Assembly: GCA_000827265.1 (NCBI GenBank)
Contig: KN834866.1
Coordinates: forward strand, 7,737-71,736
DNA from: Collybiopsis luxurians FD-317 M1
Lineage: Eukaryota > Basidiomycota > Agaricomycetes > Agaricales > Omphalotaceae
DNA length: 64,000 nucleotides
Direction of reading: 5' to 3'
The position numbers were made by a program, and so were the translations under genes. Positions 11,697 to 24,894 of the stretch are shown piece by piece. A model generated the notes under the pieces. The model was given only the letters and a program-made list of their open reading frames with translations, did not search any database and had not been told where the DNA came from. Positions within the stretch are counted from its first letter, which is position 1. Each line of letters starts with the position of its first letter.

Positions 11697-12404
11697 CAAG
11701 TCGCTGGGAATATCTCAAATCTTCCCATTAAACTGAGCTTACTCACAGACAGAATTCAGCTCGACCGATCAGCAAATGTTTGGCTTAACCGCGTCGCTAT
11801 ATGAAGAGCAGGCCAGCTCATAATCTCTGTATGTCTATGGATCAAGAGCTATTAATGTGACAGAAAGAAATGAGAGCACAGATCTCTCTTCTGTTTTGCT
11901 AATTACTCCTTTTATCCATTGCCCATCTTCTCCTTTAGCATCTTCGGAGCCCAGCGTTTATGAGGTCCTTCCATTTTTACTGTGTATGTTGATGAGTCCG
12001 TCCACTTCTCCACCTTCCGGTGATCGGGACCATTCGTGCTTTATTGCTCTACATTTTCGGTAGAGGCGCTCCAATGTTTGTGCAAGGTTCAGCCTGTTCA
12101 AGCCAAGACGATGCAGGAAGGAAAGAAAGTTGGAGATGGCACAACGAAGGCACGAGGAACGGTCAAACGAGGAATGTATGCTGAGTTTCGTTGGCTTAGA
12201 ATGGAGGAAAGAGTAGTTTTTTGTTCTCTCGAGCTCATCCACCGCTTTTGATCAAGCGTCGTGCAGCAATTTGCATAAATATCCTTGTTCGCACACGAAT
12301 ACGAAAAGTCTTTGTCAATGGTAAGATTGTACAAAAAACTCATATATAAAACCAGGACAATTTGCGATTCGAAAGCTTATGGCGCTTGCAGCCACTCCGA
12401 TGGC
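11697..12404. other. Intergenic; 3' flank of the NRPS gene
   Basis: No supported gene. The open frames here overlap each other on both strands and have no family-like sequence. Confidence 0.5.
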
Positions 12405-15400
12405 CTATATTTCAGCACTCAAGGTATCCAATACTTCAACCATCCTCTGCACCACCACATCCATGTCTTCCTTTTTCACAACATCCGGATCGTACGGGCA
12501 AATGAACTTGACATTTTCCTTGGTAATATGGATCTCGACGTGGAAAGGAAGATAAATGCCCACGATAGTCGACCGAATTAGAGTTCCAACAAATAGGGAC
12601 TTGTCACCCTTTACGACCTATAATGAACCTGTCAGAGCCAGCCTGAAACAGTGAAAAGAAAAGGTGACCTGAGGCGCCGCTGGATTCTTATCAATCCTGA
12701 GATCTCCTTGGCTCATGTCTAGTATGTTCACAAATGACGTTTGGAATTTGAATCCTTTCTCGACTTTGGGTCCCAAAACCTCCGCTGCAATTTCAATCCC
12801 TTCTGCCATTGCAGGTAATGTATCCGCAAAATTCCTATTAGCCTCTTTGACAACTTCCAGCAGCTTGTTGAGGTACCGATTTTTATCCGACCTCTCCGTA
12901 GTCGAAAAATCGAAACCATGGACGGGGACCTTTATAACGTCCATGTGCATGCAGAAACCCCAAACATCTTCAAGTCCTGCCGCCCCTCTTCCCTCTACCA
13001 TCTCATAAACGAGGACGTCATTATTTCTTTTCGTGCCATTGACGGCGTACCTTCGCTGCTGTTCCGCGACCGCCATAGCGTAAGCAGCTCGCACCACTGC
13101 ACCTTTAGCCACTCCGATTTTCCTAGCCAAATCAGCAAGGTTGCCAGTCCACTGTCCAATACCGAATTGGAAGAGTCCAAGATCTTTCGAATATCCCACC
13201 ATAACATCTTTCGATGATGGCCAAGTGGGAGGAACGGCAGTACCTAAGTAGTTTTCCCAGAAAGCTTTGTTTTTAGAGTGTGAGATAGACTGCATGTATA
13301 CCCCGAAAGAGGTGCGGAGGCCACGTTTGGTAGAAAGACTTTCGACTGCCTGGATACCTCGATGGTAAAGAATAGAGAGGTCGATTGCTTGGAAATCGAG
13401 TGTCTTGGCATCATGAAGAGAGTGGTGCCTCGATGTAGCCAGAGTCCACTTCCCACTCTCTTCATTGTGGAACAGCCAATTCTTATTCGGAGCAATTCCA
13501 AGTATCAATCTATGCTCTCCGAGTACCTCTTCAATCTTTTCTTCTACCTCCTTTCCATTTTGGAGTTTTAACACCTCCAACGCCGCACCTCTTCCTTTCA
13601 GAAGGGTCAAATCAGGACGCAAGACGACGGATGTGATGAAGCCTGAAGCAGGGACTTCAATAAACACAGTCCTTAGAGCAGGCTCAATAAGGCACAGCTG
13701 TTCCCAGGCCAGGACAAAACGAGAGGAGTCAAGATCAGCTCCAAGATCGTACTGGAACTGACAAAGGAAGGAACGTCCTTGGTTCTGGAGAGCCAATTCT
13801 ACCCACTCTCGAGCGGTAGCATTACAAGGATAAACATCTTCGACATTTTCAATCTGAAGACCCACTGCTTTGACGCCCGCTTCCCACCCCGCGGCGGACA
13901 GAGAAAACGGAACGTACGATTCTCGTTGGTGGTTAGGATTTAAACCGTTTGGGATGATAGAGGAGGGTTTGAGGTTACGAACTTGAATGCGAGGCAGGCA
14001 GGCAAGCATTCCGACGGTTTTACGATCGTCGAGACAATCGGATACTGTGGCTCCTATTCCTCGAGCTTGAAGAGCTGTAGTGACACGCATAGCTTGAAGA
14101 GAGGTTCCGCCGAGGCTCAAGAAGCTGGCATCAAGGTTAATCATATCCGAATTTCGACCCAAGACTTGAGATAAAATCGAGACAATGATGTGCTCTGCTT
14201 CTGTAATTGCTCTGCGGATGGACATTTCGATACCTAGGATGTACAGAGAAGTTAGTCTTTATGCGAGAAATGAGACGAATGAAACGAGAGTACCATTTCC
14301 GTTCACATGAGCAGCTTTATTGAGGGCAATCTCACGAAGATTGGCTCTAACGAACAAAAGAATCAGAAGAGGGTTTAACCGAGGCAAATTGATACATACT
14401 CTTGCACGAGTTTCTTGAGATTACGACGGTTTAACTTGCCATGTGGGTCTTTCGGAAAAGCATTCAAACACAGCCATACCGTTGGTCTCATGTACTTGGG
14501 CAACAGCCTCTGGCATGCCTCTTCCGCACTCTGCACTACTGTGTTCACTCTTCCTTCCGATAATGGAATCGCCCAAGTATCACTGTATCCCGCAATTACC
14601 TGTCTCTCCATCATTGCACTAGCTCCAGAATGCAAGGTGAAGACGCCAACCATCACCTGCTCACCATCAATCCTATGTATATCAGCATAAACTGCCAGAA
14701 TGTCCTGATTGGACTGCAACACCACCGTCTCAATCTCCCCAGTCTCTATTCTCTGGCCCCTGAACTTCACCTGTCCATCCATCCTTCCCATATGCTCGAT
14801 CATTCCATCTCTATTCCACTTTCCCAAGTCACCGCTGCGGAACATTTGAGCTCCGGGAACTTTAGAGAAAGGATCTGGAATGAATTTTGTTGCGGAGAGG
14901 GTTGCATCGGATACATATCCTCTGGAAACCTGAGAGCCTCCGATACATATTTCCCCCATTTCACCAATGGCTGATAAATCATTGGTGGATGGTCGGAGAA
15001 TATAAATATTGTTATGGCCGATTGGAAGACCAATAGTGACTCGTTCGCCGATGGACCCGACGGTGGACTGAGAGGGAATAATCCATTCCGTTACAGAAAC
15101 GACGGATTCAGTCGGACCGAACGTATTTCTGACCTCTTTGTTTTGGCTTAAACGAGCAGCTAGGTCCACTGGGACGGTCTCCCCCACAAAGTTGATATAC
15201 GTGAGATTAGGAAGTCCATTTGAGGGAATTTGACGAGCAACAGAAGGAGTAACACTTAGGTGGGTTGTACGAGTTTCTGCAAGCCAGAATGGCAAATTTG
15301 ACAAGAGCTCGTCTCGACGAACAAGGACGAGGGTATGACCGCCGGTCAAGGTTGAGAAGATGTCACCCACAGAAATATCAAATGTGTACGGTGACAAAAG

Positions 15401-17616
15401 AAGTTTCCGCATGCCAGGATGAGTAGCAAAGTCGGCTTGACCAGAATGAGCAAACGCAGAAAGGTTGCGGTGCTCAACACCAACACCCTACACATATCTA
15501 TTAGCAATTGTATTCAATATCCAGAATTTCACCGCACCTTTGGAGTTCCTGTACTCCCGCTTGTGAAGAAAACGTACGCGAGGTTCTCTCCGGCGACTTT
15601 TGGCAGAGGTTCCGAAGATGAATGCAAGGAGATGTCGGTCCTACCCGGGCCTTCCAGTAACAACAGCATTGACTTTAAAGTAAGAAAACTCTTCTTTAAC
15701 TCTGCTGCACGAGATGCTGGCGTCCCTTCCCCATATAGTAATATCTTCCCGCCGGCGATATCCAGAATGCGTTCGATCCGTTCAATAGGAAGATCGACTC
15801 CCAAAGGAACTGGAATGAATCCAAGTCAATCGTGATATACCGAATGCAAATTGCGATCAGAAGACATACCATAAGCTCCTCCGGCCTTCAATACAGCCAG
15901 AATAGCAATGATCATTTCGAAAGAATTATCAAATAAAAGACAGATCATATCATCCGGCTGTACCCCCATCTTGTCTTTCAATTCTATTGCAAGCATAGTT
16001 GACCTGAGATCCAGCTCCTTGTAGGTCATAGTACTTGTTCCTTCGAAATCCAGGGCAGGCACATCGGAATTCAAACGTGCGACATCCTGGAAAATTTCGT
16101 GGATGAGGGGATAGGAGGAGGAGTTCATAGTATTGCGTTCCACGCTGTTTAGCGGGCCGAGACCAAAGCGAAGAGTTCTGGGAGTATCTATCTGACCTAG
16201 CCGGCAGAAAACATCTTGGACAGTATACTGTTGGGAAGCTGAAACAGATACTGTGGACTCCATGGAGGAGAGAATTCCAAGAGTTGAAATGAAGTGATCA
16301 AGGAAGGTGTCAACATCAACACTTCGAGAAATTGAAGAATCGTAACGAAGGCGGATCTGGCAAGCTCCATCCCGAGGATGAAACACGTCAATATTGAGAG
16401 GAGTATCGTGCTGCGTCCAGTGATCCTAACAGCAGTATTAAAACTTCACATATCAACATTGGAGTAGAGAGATTCTACATACAAGGAATTGCCAACCAGG
16501 GATGTCTTCATTTTTGAGCCAGAAAGGTGCAGCATATACGGTTAGAAAAATGCGGACTTTTGTTGCAGCTCTGGCCCCTATGGCCTCAAAAATCTGTCCC
16601 AATGACATTGGGCACTCCTTTACTACCTTTTCCGTCATTTTACTTCCAGCATCATTTAGCAGCTGTGTGAGGGATGAAGAAGAATCGCATCGCAACCTCA
16701 CAAGCTGCGCCGATAAACAAGGGCCAGGTATGGACTGAAGGTCAGAAGGAAGAAAGGCCCGTGAAGACCGAGTTTCACAGAATAAGTGATCGCCAAGGCC
16801 GGAATGCATTGCCATGGTCAATGCCAGAGCTGCGCGAACTATGCGGGATCGGAATGCAGGGAAGTTGGGATTGTAATTACCAGGGACAGAACAGCTTCGG
16901 ACGATAGTGATTTGTGACTGTCCCGTGGAAGAAATGGGCCAAGAAGCGTCTGGAAAGTCATTGACAAGTTGACGCCAATACTCGTTTGAGGCCTTCTTGG
17001 CTGCTAAGTCTTGGGAGTTGATCGCTGCGGCAACAGACGCGAACGAAGCCTTGGGAAGCCTGACAGTAGGGCAAGAGGAGCCTTGATGGTAGAGTGCATG
17101 CAATGACCTCATCAATGCCACCATACTTGAACCATCAAAGATAGAATGGTGGAAACAAAATCGGATTTGATATCCGGAGTTTGGGCTCCCGACTGTATGG
17201 ATCGAAAGGGGAATACAGCCGGAGAATGATTCAAACGTCAAATGTTCAATGAAGCGAAGCCCTGCGGTCTGCATCCCAGTCTCCTCGAGATCATCGCGAA
17301 TGTACTGGGTCCACATATAGCGATGGGGTGCGTCGGCCTTATACACTACAGCAAGGACACCTTGGGAAGAAAGAATAAAGCCAGTGCGAAGGATAGACAC
17401 GGCATTTACCATGGTGTCCCAACATGCGTGAAGGCGATCCACATTTGTAAGAGGTGGAAGATGAATGTTGTAGGCAGCTATAAAGAAACGGCCAGGAGGT
17501 TGCGATTTTGTGGAAGCATGCAGAACACCTTGTTGGAAGGGAGTGGCAAGGTAAACATCCTCAACATGTTGAGGATTAATTCTGGCTTCAGCAACGATGG
17601 AATATTTGGAGGACAT
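12405..17616 (-). CDS. Single-module non-ribosomal peptide synthetase, C-A-T-C
   Basis: Seven exons can be joined in phase: 17616-16483, 16425-15870, 15809-15538, 15487-14400, 14346-14294, 14233-12669 and 12617-12405. The six introns are 50-60 nt with GT..AG borders, and the coding length divides exactly by three (about 1626 aa). Domains in order: a condensation domain with HHSIFDG (156-162); an adenylation domain with FTSGSTGTPK (645-654), FGPTE (777-781), RSGDLGKW (871-878), the GRMDGQVKFRGQRIE block (about 889) and HGKL with the A10 lysine (1003-1006); a carrier domain whose phosphopantetheine serine is in LGGTSLQAM (Ser1079); and a second condensation-like domain with HHSLHDA (1304-1310). 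The module would activate one amino or aryl acid and join it to partners supplied in trans. In the last domain the usual final Gly is Ala but the catalytic His remains. The start fits the family, since VEDVYLATPFQQGVL follows at once. I cannot assign the substrate or product. No tailoring genes lie next to it. Confidence 0.92.
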
Positions 17617-18521
17617 AAAGCAGATAACGATCAGGGGGTGTGATCACAAAGAGGATGGCTAAAATGTTGAACGAGGAGGGAGACTCGCGTTGAGTGGATG
17701 GTTAAATACACAAAACCCCTTCATGGATAAAAATAATGTACAACTGTAAATCGGCATCTATTAAAGTTGTACACATCACCAGACTCAAAATTCCAGGGGC
17801 CAGGACATTGAAGTTACCAAAAAGAAAATAGACGAATCATGAACGTAATACTGCCATCCTATTCTGCTCCACCCCAACATTCCAGCGGTGCCTTTAGACC
17901 AGCTCGAGCATGACAGATCCGCCGGTGGTAGCAATTTGGAAACCTGGTGCTAGGCGCTTGAATCAGAGTATTTCGAGAACAAGCCTCATGTGGACAACTC
18001 GTACAGGCTGCCATGAAATGGATTCCTAACATAATGGGTTTTCAAAGTATCTGGCAGGAGGGGATCAACGGAAATTTGATCGAGGAGTGCAATATTTTGA
18101 TGGATGAGGTGATTATTGTGAAGAGGTTGGCCTAGTGTAATATTGGGTGGGCAACTAATATCCCGAAAAGAAGAAGTTTCCTGGAAAACGATTTCTCATT
18201 ATTCTTAACATGTCTTTCAACCAATCTTTTCACTTGAAACTGGAACAGGCAATTTCATCGCAATTCTCCTATATGCAGACCTTGGGATATCTGCTTTCCT
18301 TCTTCATTGTACCAGTAAGCTCACCGCCAGGGCTGTCTTTACTTCCTCTTTCCAAATGAAGACGACTGCGAGCATGTAGTCGGATGCGTTACAGAGAAGT
18401 CAAGCGAAATTCATTCAACAATTTCGTCGCTATCAAGCGTTAACGCTCCATACTCGAGTTTGCAATGATTTCCGAAGGTACCGTGGTTCATTAGGCTCGT
18501 CTTATGAAGGTGTAATGAGGA
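17617..18521. other. Upstream region of the NRPS gene
   Basis: No supported gene. It should contain the NRPS promoter on the minus strand; I saw no convincing TATA box or repeated operator. Confidence 0.45.
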
Positions 18522-18780
18522 CCTGTTGATAGACAGGCTGGCGGATCTCGGCGCTGTTCGGGTGGGGCTGTCGGCTCGTCGGCATTTCCGCTGATGCCTC
18601 TAAATTTACCGAGAAAGATGTGTATAATATCCTGGATGATACTAGAGTAATAGCGGTATCTGTGATAACTCAGCACATACTTGGCCAATTTCCTCTTCCT
18701 GAAGCTAGCTATTAGATGGGCTATAGAAATTTAAACTCCGCTTGCTAGTTCCGAGATCCGCCAGCCTGTCTATCAACAGG
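18522..18780 (-). mobile_element. Small element with perfect 30-bp terminal inverted repeats (MITE-like)
   Basis: The left end (18522-18551) begins CCTGTTGATAGACAGGCTGG. The right end (18751-18780) is its exact 30-base reverse complement. The interior is about 200 bp. No clear target duplication is seen. Further partial copies of the terminal motif (TAGACAGGCTG and variants) lie at about 18800, 19175 and 19427. Confidence 0.7.
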
Positions 18781-19239
18781 CCTCTTTGGGCAGACCCTCA
18801 TAGACAGGCTGACAATGAGTCTAATGCTTAAACTAATTACATGTGCTGCCACGGCTAGCTACAAATGACAAAGACCTACTTTACCGACGAAACCGTAAAG
18901 GTCAAAGGCAGGGAAATCCGCTTCTATTCGACATCGTTGACATTCGACTATTTCTCCATCTCTCAAAGTTGAGGGTGAAAACCGGCTTTATTTTAACACC
19001 TGACAGTAGACCAAGGATGTTTATAATTGAGTCTCTTTTTACTTACCCAACCCAATTCAATTTCTGCGTTTCTGATTGACATTCGCCTGCCGCGTCTAAT
19101 TCTGTTTGGCAGTTAGCATCTCCCCCGATTCTTTATACGTAGCTTGGTATGCTCATTTTCAGCCCGTTTATGAAAGATCTGTTATAGAAAGGCTGGGAGA
19201 TCTTGAGACATTTGGGCGGGATGCACGGGGTTTGAAATT

Positions 19240-19440
19240 CTTGATTTTGGGGACAAGAAGATTGCTTATATGTCTTAGATATTACAGATACTACTGTATC
19301 AACTCAAAAAAGATCTTGCGAGTGGTCAAAGGCACCAGCGGAAATGCCGAAGAGCCGTGCAGATTTCAAACTCCGTGCACACCCACCCAAATATGGAGAT
19401 TTTCCAGCCAGTCTATCTCAACCTTCATAAACAGGCTGGG
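19240..19440 (+). mobile_element. Diverged inverted copy of the 18.5-kb small element
   Basis: The plus strand here resembles the minus strand of 18522-18690: a run rich in TAC/TAT, then CACCAGCGGAAATGCCGAAG, then CCAGCCAGTCTATCTCAACC, which matches the terminal repeat. The two copies therefore face each other around about 500 bp. Confidence 0.5.
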
Positions 19441-20249
19441 AACGAGCTTAGTAGGCTGGACCTGGTTTGCGATCGATTGATAGATATTCGGGGGCAATCG
19501 GAGCAATTGGAAGTGGCAAGTCAGGTGCAAATGCCAAAGCATGCTTCTCCCGCCTGACCTTCCGATTCGTTTCCGGCTCTAGCACGACTTCAGACCACCT
19601 ACATACAAGATCTTCAAGCTTCAATTTAAGTCTTTTTCGCATAGGCTCAAAACTTGTCCCTGATATGCTGCTCATGAAGCCTAGGATCCCCCGGCCTCTC
19701 GTTTCCCCTGCTGCAACGGACATAGATAGCGCTCAAATCTGCCCAACAACCCAACGTCGTTCGAAATTGCGAATTCGAACATTTTGTCGATTTGAAGGGT
19801 ATTGAGCTATTTGACAAGCTCCTCCGACGTACCAACACCATGTATCGTTCTTCTGTACAATCTGCGGAGCTTCAAAATGGCAGATCGCAATAACATTTAA
19901 CCACTTCGATTTGAGCCTCTGGCCGTAAAGCCTGAACGGACGTACTGACGTCTGGATAATTTATTTGTTATTTTTTTCGTCGTAACTGCGGAGCCATCAC
20001 TAAGCAAGTCGCTCTGTTTTGCTGACCTCTTCCATGCGGCCATCGCGAAATACACCGGAAGTTTATCCAGCCAGCTGCTTCGTCATTTAAGTAGGCGGAG
20101 AGTCATATAAAATCCGGATATTTGCTCCTCGCAGGCCTTTGTACCGCTGTGAACAGTTTTAATAATATTTAGAAGGTATGCTGGATTGAATCTTTCTCAG
20201 GCTCTTATTGCTGACAACGTTTTGGTGTATTCTAGAATAACATGTACGG
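19441..20249. other. No supported gene; left flank of the array
   Basis: Short open frames on both strands without recognisable sequence. The segmental duplication begins near 20250, where similarity with 50385 onward starts. Confidence 0.45.
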
Positions 20250-20984
20250 CGAAATCGACGTCGATGTTCAAAGCAGACCTTAAAGTAATCCGGCACCCGA
20301 GCGTTGCCCGAGTGCTCAACTATTTTTATCTTTTTCTTAGGCATCGATGCAGCTCGTCACGGCATAGACCAACTAAAATACTTTACTTCCTCTTTTCTCG
20401 ATCGCTGGGCCGCCACGATGATTTCAAACTACTGTTATCTTTTACGTCATAGGATCATCTATAACATACATCCATTGTTCATGATTTGACCGTGTCTTCA
20501 CTCCACCTAGTCTTAGTTCAATACTCACAACTAGAAACTTGCCGTATGAATGTTGGATAATGGTTCGGGAATATGAGTTAGGTATGAACTCATCAAATCC
20601 GTTGAGCATTTGTGTCAGACTCACCCTCTATATTTTCGTGTACAGGCTTTCTGGGCGTACCTCTACGTATGAATGTGAAAATCTAATATATATACATATT
20701 GTATTCTGCGCGTGAGTTTGAGTTCCCGTCGGCCCTCATCTGTTGTATTCTGGCTGCTCGGGGCTGAGGTCCGTGCGGCTCTGGATAAAGTACAATAATT
20801 CTTGCTCGCTGAATATTCTTCCGTCAAAGTCGTACGAACTTCTGGCTGTCTCTTCGTTCTCATCTATCACGGAGATCTGTCCTGAGGAACATATATCCGG
20901 GGAAGTCCGTAGTTATTCTATTCAAAGGTCGAGACAACTTTAGACGCCGCTGTCATATACCTTTGCTGCCTTCTTCGAAGATCT

Positions 20985-21070
20985 AGCCATCTTTTTCACA
21001 CGTCAAGAGATTTGCTGTCCGTTTGCTGCGTGCTCGAAAGGACTTGCCGAGTCTTTTTTTGGACGCCTTT
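20985..21070 (-). pseudogene. ATP20-derived 5' exon fragment (A1 leader)
   Basis: Reading the minus strand gives VQKKTRQVLSSTQQTDSK, a degraded form of the ATP20 motif QKKAQ...STQ. Duplicated at 30237-30312 and 51120-51195. Confidence 0.45.
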
Positions 21071-21493
21071 AGCTTAAGGATTAGGGTTTGAAACGAACGG
21101 ATTAAGGAATTCTGAGTCTACGGCGTAAAACAGGGTGCCGAAGCACTGCGAGGTGACTTGGTGTGGGTCGCTTCTCAGACCTCAGCACCTACTTACCTAC
21201 GTATCCCAAATGTACTCTTAACCTAGGCTCTCAGTAGGTGTTGAAAAGATCTGCATCTGCTTTTCTGAGGTATCTATCTGCCTCGATGGTAGGCGACATG
21301 TCAAGTTACGAAGACAGTCAGAGTTGACCATGCACCTCACGGCGGCTGTTCATCCAACCCACTGACTGATGCTCATTCTCGATCGTTTGGTATCCACTGT
21401 ACTCGTAGGACTGGCATGAGGCAGTCCGTGCCATCGATCTAGATAACAGCAAGGCTTCCATATGTCGATCCCATGATGTGCAGTCATATACCC

Positions 21494-21500
21494 TTATAAT
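21494..21500 (+). promoter_or_regulatory. TATA-like box of A1
   Basis: TTATAAT, 93 bp before the A1 ATG, in the CCTTATAATCGA context shared by all A and B copies. Confidence 0.55.
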
Positions 21501-21586
21501 CGAAGTCCATAGTCAGTCACTCAGTGTGTAGCTTTCAGTTTGGCTACTCTCACGTCGTCAGTTGGACCTTTGACTTGCTATCAACG

Positions 21587-23079
21587 ATGGAAGCAAACGA
21601 TACAATCGCCATCGCTACCAACGGCTCTTGCGATCACATTTGTCAATGTTGCACCCTCTTTCAAACTGTTTGGAGCTGCGTTACTGGGCTCATCCTATGT
21701 CCTTGGGATTCAGTCCATCCAAGCGTACCCTCGCCCCGGGATGGCTTTTGAAGAGTTTTAAGCACGAAGATCGGGTTAATGGTCGTAACCCTTCTCGCCG
21801 CCAAGTTAATGGTGCTGTGGGCTGCCCGGCAATGGTTTTCAGCAAGGGAGCTCGCCGAGCGTGAGTGATGAGTATCCATGTTCTCAACTTCTCATATGTC
21901 CGCTCATCTTCAGCTATGGACCCAATGCTTGAACGTGTCCCATGTGTTCTTCTGACTAATGGGTGGTTTTGCCCGGCACAGTGGGACCCGTCTGGAAGGA
22001 ATTTCCTGCTATCAGCATTTATCCTTCAAGGAGGAAAGGTTCATCAGTAGGATACCGGAAGGCGAAATCAAAACCACCGTCACAGCGATGTTTTTTCCAA
22101 AGATCATGGCTGCAAGGCAGACAGCGTGGCCCAGCTTTGAGCTCGATGGGCTCGGAGTTTGCCGGTCACGGAGCTTTAAATCATGACTGTTGTGTTCGCG
22201 ATAATGATTTTCCTGATATGCTTCTTCTGATGGGACAAACCTCTGGGAGATGCTACTCATATTTATGTCGAGGACCCAACAACTGATTGGTCTGAAAATG
22301 ATCTCGTTTTTGGACACTCTAGAGTTTGAAAAGACGGCGTCCGGGAACGGTCAAGGGGTCCAAAAATCTCCAAAACATTGAGTGTACTCATTCGGGGAAC
22401 GAATTCGACAAACGGTTATTTCCATCGTCATGAATATCCGTAAATATCTGTCGCTTTCGTGGTATTACTTTTCCGGCTTAGCAAAGTGGGACACTATCTT
22501 AGAAAAGCTGTGAATTGTGGGTGTGACGTAAACTTTGTACTTTGGTTACCCATCTTGATTTTCCGCAACATCTTTGAGATAAATGGCGCATTTAATCAGC
22601 GTTTTGCTTACTACCAGATACCCAACTTTACACGAACTGTAGAGCTGGAACCCGCGGAAAAACAGGATCGATACATTGCGTGTGGTCTGTTTGGTGAGAT
22701 TCACCGCGCTGCGTGGGCATTTGCGTTCCCCAGCGCAGTTGAACGAGTCTTGTGAAGGATTTTTTCTGTTACTGTCACTTGGACGCCGTTATATTTAGCT
22801 TTACTAGTTTATTGGAACCGAGATCTATCTTGGGATAACCCAGATGGATTTATTGCACACCGCTATGTTTTTGCTATCTTGATCGTTTATATTTTTGCTC
22901 TAGTTACTGTGATTGTTTTGCCTTCCATAGCTTTACGGGATTCAACGGTGGCTGCGTTCCAAGATGTGGCATGGGCATATTCCATTCCGCATATATATGC
23001 GTCTTCGCCTTCTTACATCTTCACGTACTATTTTTTTGAATCAGTGGTCTGTTGGACTAGTCCTGTAATACATTTTTGA
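21587..23079 (+). pseudogene. A1: multi-pass membrane protein family, pseudogene
   Basis: This is a paralogue of the B genes. Exon 1 (21587-21860) starts MEANDTIAIATNGSCDHIC and has the same length and phase-1 donor as in B. A TGA replaces the TGG present in A2 and A3 at codon 55 (DGF* against DGFW). Intron 21861-21913. In exon 2 the conserved pieces appear in changing frames: MGGFARH near 21959, QTAW near 22118, NFTRTVELEP near 22625, AWAFAFPSAVERV then TGA near 22752, and LPSIALRD...YSIPHI near 22920-23000. The stop that normally follows IPHI is lost, so that frame runs on to 23079. At least three frameshifts and two stops make this a clear pseudogene. Confidence 0.8.
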
Positions 23080-23866
23080 TTAATAATGTAGTGTAACGAT
23101 ACCATTGAGCACAAATTTTCTTGCCTGGACTGGCACTGGATCACCGACAACAGACTTAGTACCTAGAACAAGAAGAATCGACGTACAGGTATACGTACCC
23201 TGTCGTATATCGAGAGGCACGAACGCCACTCAGTATCTTGCATTCACTTCGATAAAAGGAGTTGAAAGATCCAACATGAAAGATCAGGGGAACAATTTAA
23301 TGCACGACTCATACGACTTTGGAAAGAATTAGCCGTGAGTATCTTACGAGAGGGCAGTCAAAAGATACCGTACGCAAATAATCAATCTACACCCATCGCT
23401 CCGACGCCATAAACGAATTACCGCCTGTGACTGGACATATCTATCACTGATTCTCCGTCCGCCTTCCCGCGACATACAGCACTTATGGCGAAGCAGTCGT
23501 TGAACTGGCCGCTTCGTCTGGATTAAATCCACTACGCTACAGTGAAGCACCGTGGAAATAGACTGGACGGTTTTAGTTAGAGGTCGAGTTAGCACGATTA
23601 GAATTTTGTAGATAGATGTGGCAGGAGTCTTCAATTAACAAAATAATGATCCTCTACCTCCAGGCTCTGATGGTCCGAGATTCAACAAGTATTGTCCAGC
23701 TCCCTCCTCCCTTTCGCTGTTACTTATTGTGACCGGATGGCCCTAAGCCCTCCGCCGCGTCCTGAGAGTAACATTCAATAGCACGCTACCATTTAACAGT
23801 TTTGCATAGTCCTTTGTTCAAAAGTGTGGGCTGGAGAAAGAGTGAAAGGAGATGACGCCTAAATTT

Positions 23867-23881
23867 GACGCCGTAGGCGTC
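23867..23881. promoter_or_regulatory. GACGCC-GTA-GGCGTC palindrome upstream of C1
   Basis: A perfect 6-bp inverted repeat with a 3-bp centre, 171 bp before the C1 ATG, in the context AAATTTGACGCC. It recurs with drift in front of the other C/F genes. A dimeric regulator site is one possible reading; direct proof is lacking. Confidence 0.4.
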
Positions 23882-24052
23882 TGTACGGAAAAAATTTCTC
23901 CATCGAGCGGCCCGCAATCTCTTTCTCCAACCGCTCCCTACTAACTCACCTCCGTCACTTCCCAATCCTCTTCCTAATCGACCTGTAACGCGCTGCAACG
24001 CGCTGCTACCCGAACCTCCAACGAAGCTTATTCACGATGACCGCCCAAAGAA

Positions 24053-24552
24053 ATGTCCGGAACTTATTCGTTCCAGCATACCACTGCGTTTACACCTGCA
24101 ATCAAACAAAGGCCTACTCACGATTCAAGGGCAGGAGAATGCTTAGAAATCAGAGGAGGGTCCAGTATGCTAGAAAATTCGGTTCGAGGAACAGGTATAA
24201 GGTACGCTTTTTCTCATTTCGTTCGTCTTTTCGGTTAAGCTGATTTCTCTCTTTCCTGTACACAAGTTCTTTCTACATTTTTTTTACGTACAAATGTGTC
24301 GATACTCGGTATACTCAATATACTCTTCGTATTCTTCACCTAACTTTGATATTTCGCGAGATTGGCCTAATTTACAACAACATATCTCCCACTGTGATTC
24401 CCCTGGCCGGTTCTTTGTCGATCTCTGCTGTCACGTCGCTGTCTAGTCCTTACCTCTTTCACATTCTGAGCTCTCTCCGACGGTGTAACGCTTTCATCGA
24501 TCAACCGTTCGCATTTACTGGTCCGACTCAACTCACCAACACATCTCAATAG
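24053..24552 (+). CDS. C1: short two-exon hypothetical protein (144 aa)
   Basis: Exon 1 (24053-24201) starts MSGTYSFQHTTAFTPAIKQR and contains SRAGECLEIRGGSSMLENSV. A 65-nt intron (24202-24266, GTACGC...ACAAG) joins in phase to exon 2 (24267-24552): VDTRYTQYTLRILHL, then IFREIGLIYNNISPT, then SSLRRCNAFIDQPFAF and GPTQLTNTSQ with TAG. The same exon structure and length are kept in C2 despite many substitutions, which argues for past coding constraint. I do not recognise a domain; there is no signal peptide or membrane segment. It lies 1.1 kb upstream of B1 on the same strand. Residue positions conserved with F copies (QYxQxTxRLIHS, SLRRxxxFxDQ) point to one small family. Confidence 0.55.
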
Positions 24553-24894
24553 TCTATACAGAACACGGTCACGCTTTCAGGGTTCGGAGCGACGAATTAG
24601 ACGATTGCGACCTTGTTGCCCTTTGTCGTTTCTGTTGCTCCCACCCACCCGTCTAGAAGCGCGGATTTTGGGTGTTACGAATAGGTAGTACAAGTTGGGG
24701 GAGCAGGAGTACGAGGAATAACCTTTAACCGTCTCTCACTTCACGATCGACGAATTGGTCTGATAGCTGCATAGAGCTTCGTTACTGTTGATACATCGAA
24801 GTCTAAAGCAAGGTATCATTCAGATTCCGTTAGACGACTCCAGAGGGGGGGAAGCAAAAATAATCTGCAGCAAAAGAAAAGAACTTACATCCGA

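Noticed and set aside
21100..21115. TTAGGG-like sequence near 21083 and its copies
   Set aside because: A single telomere-like hexamer without a tandem array; no subtelomere claim.
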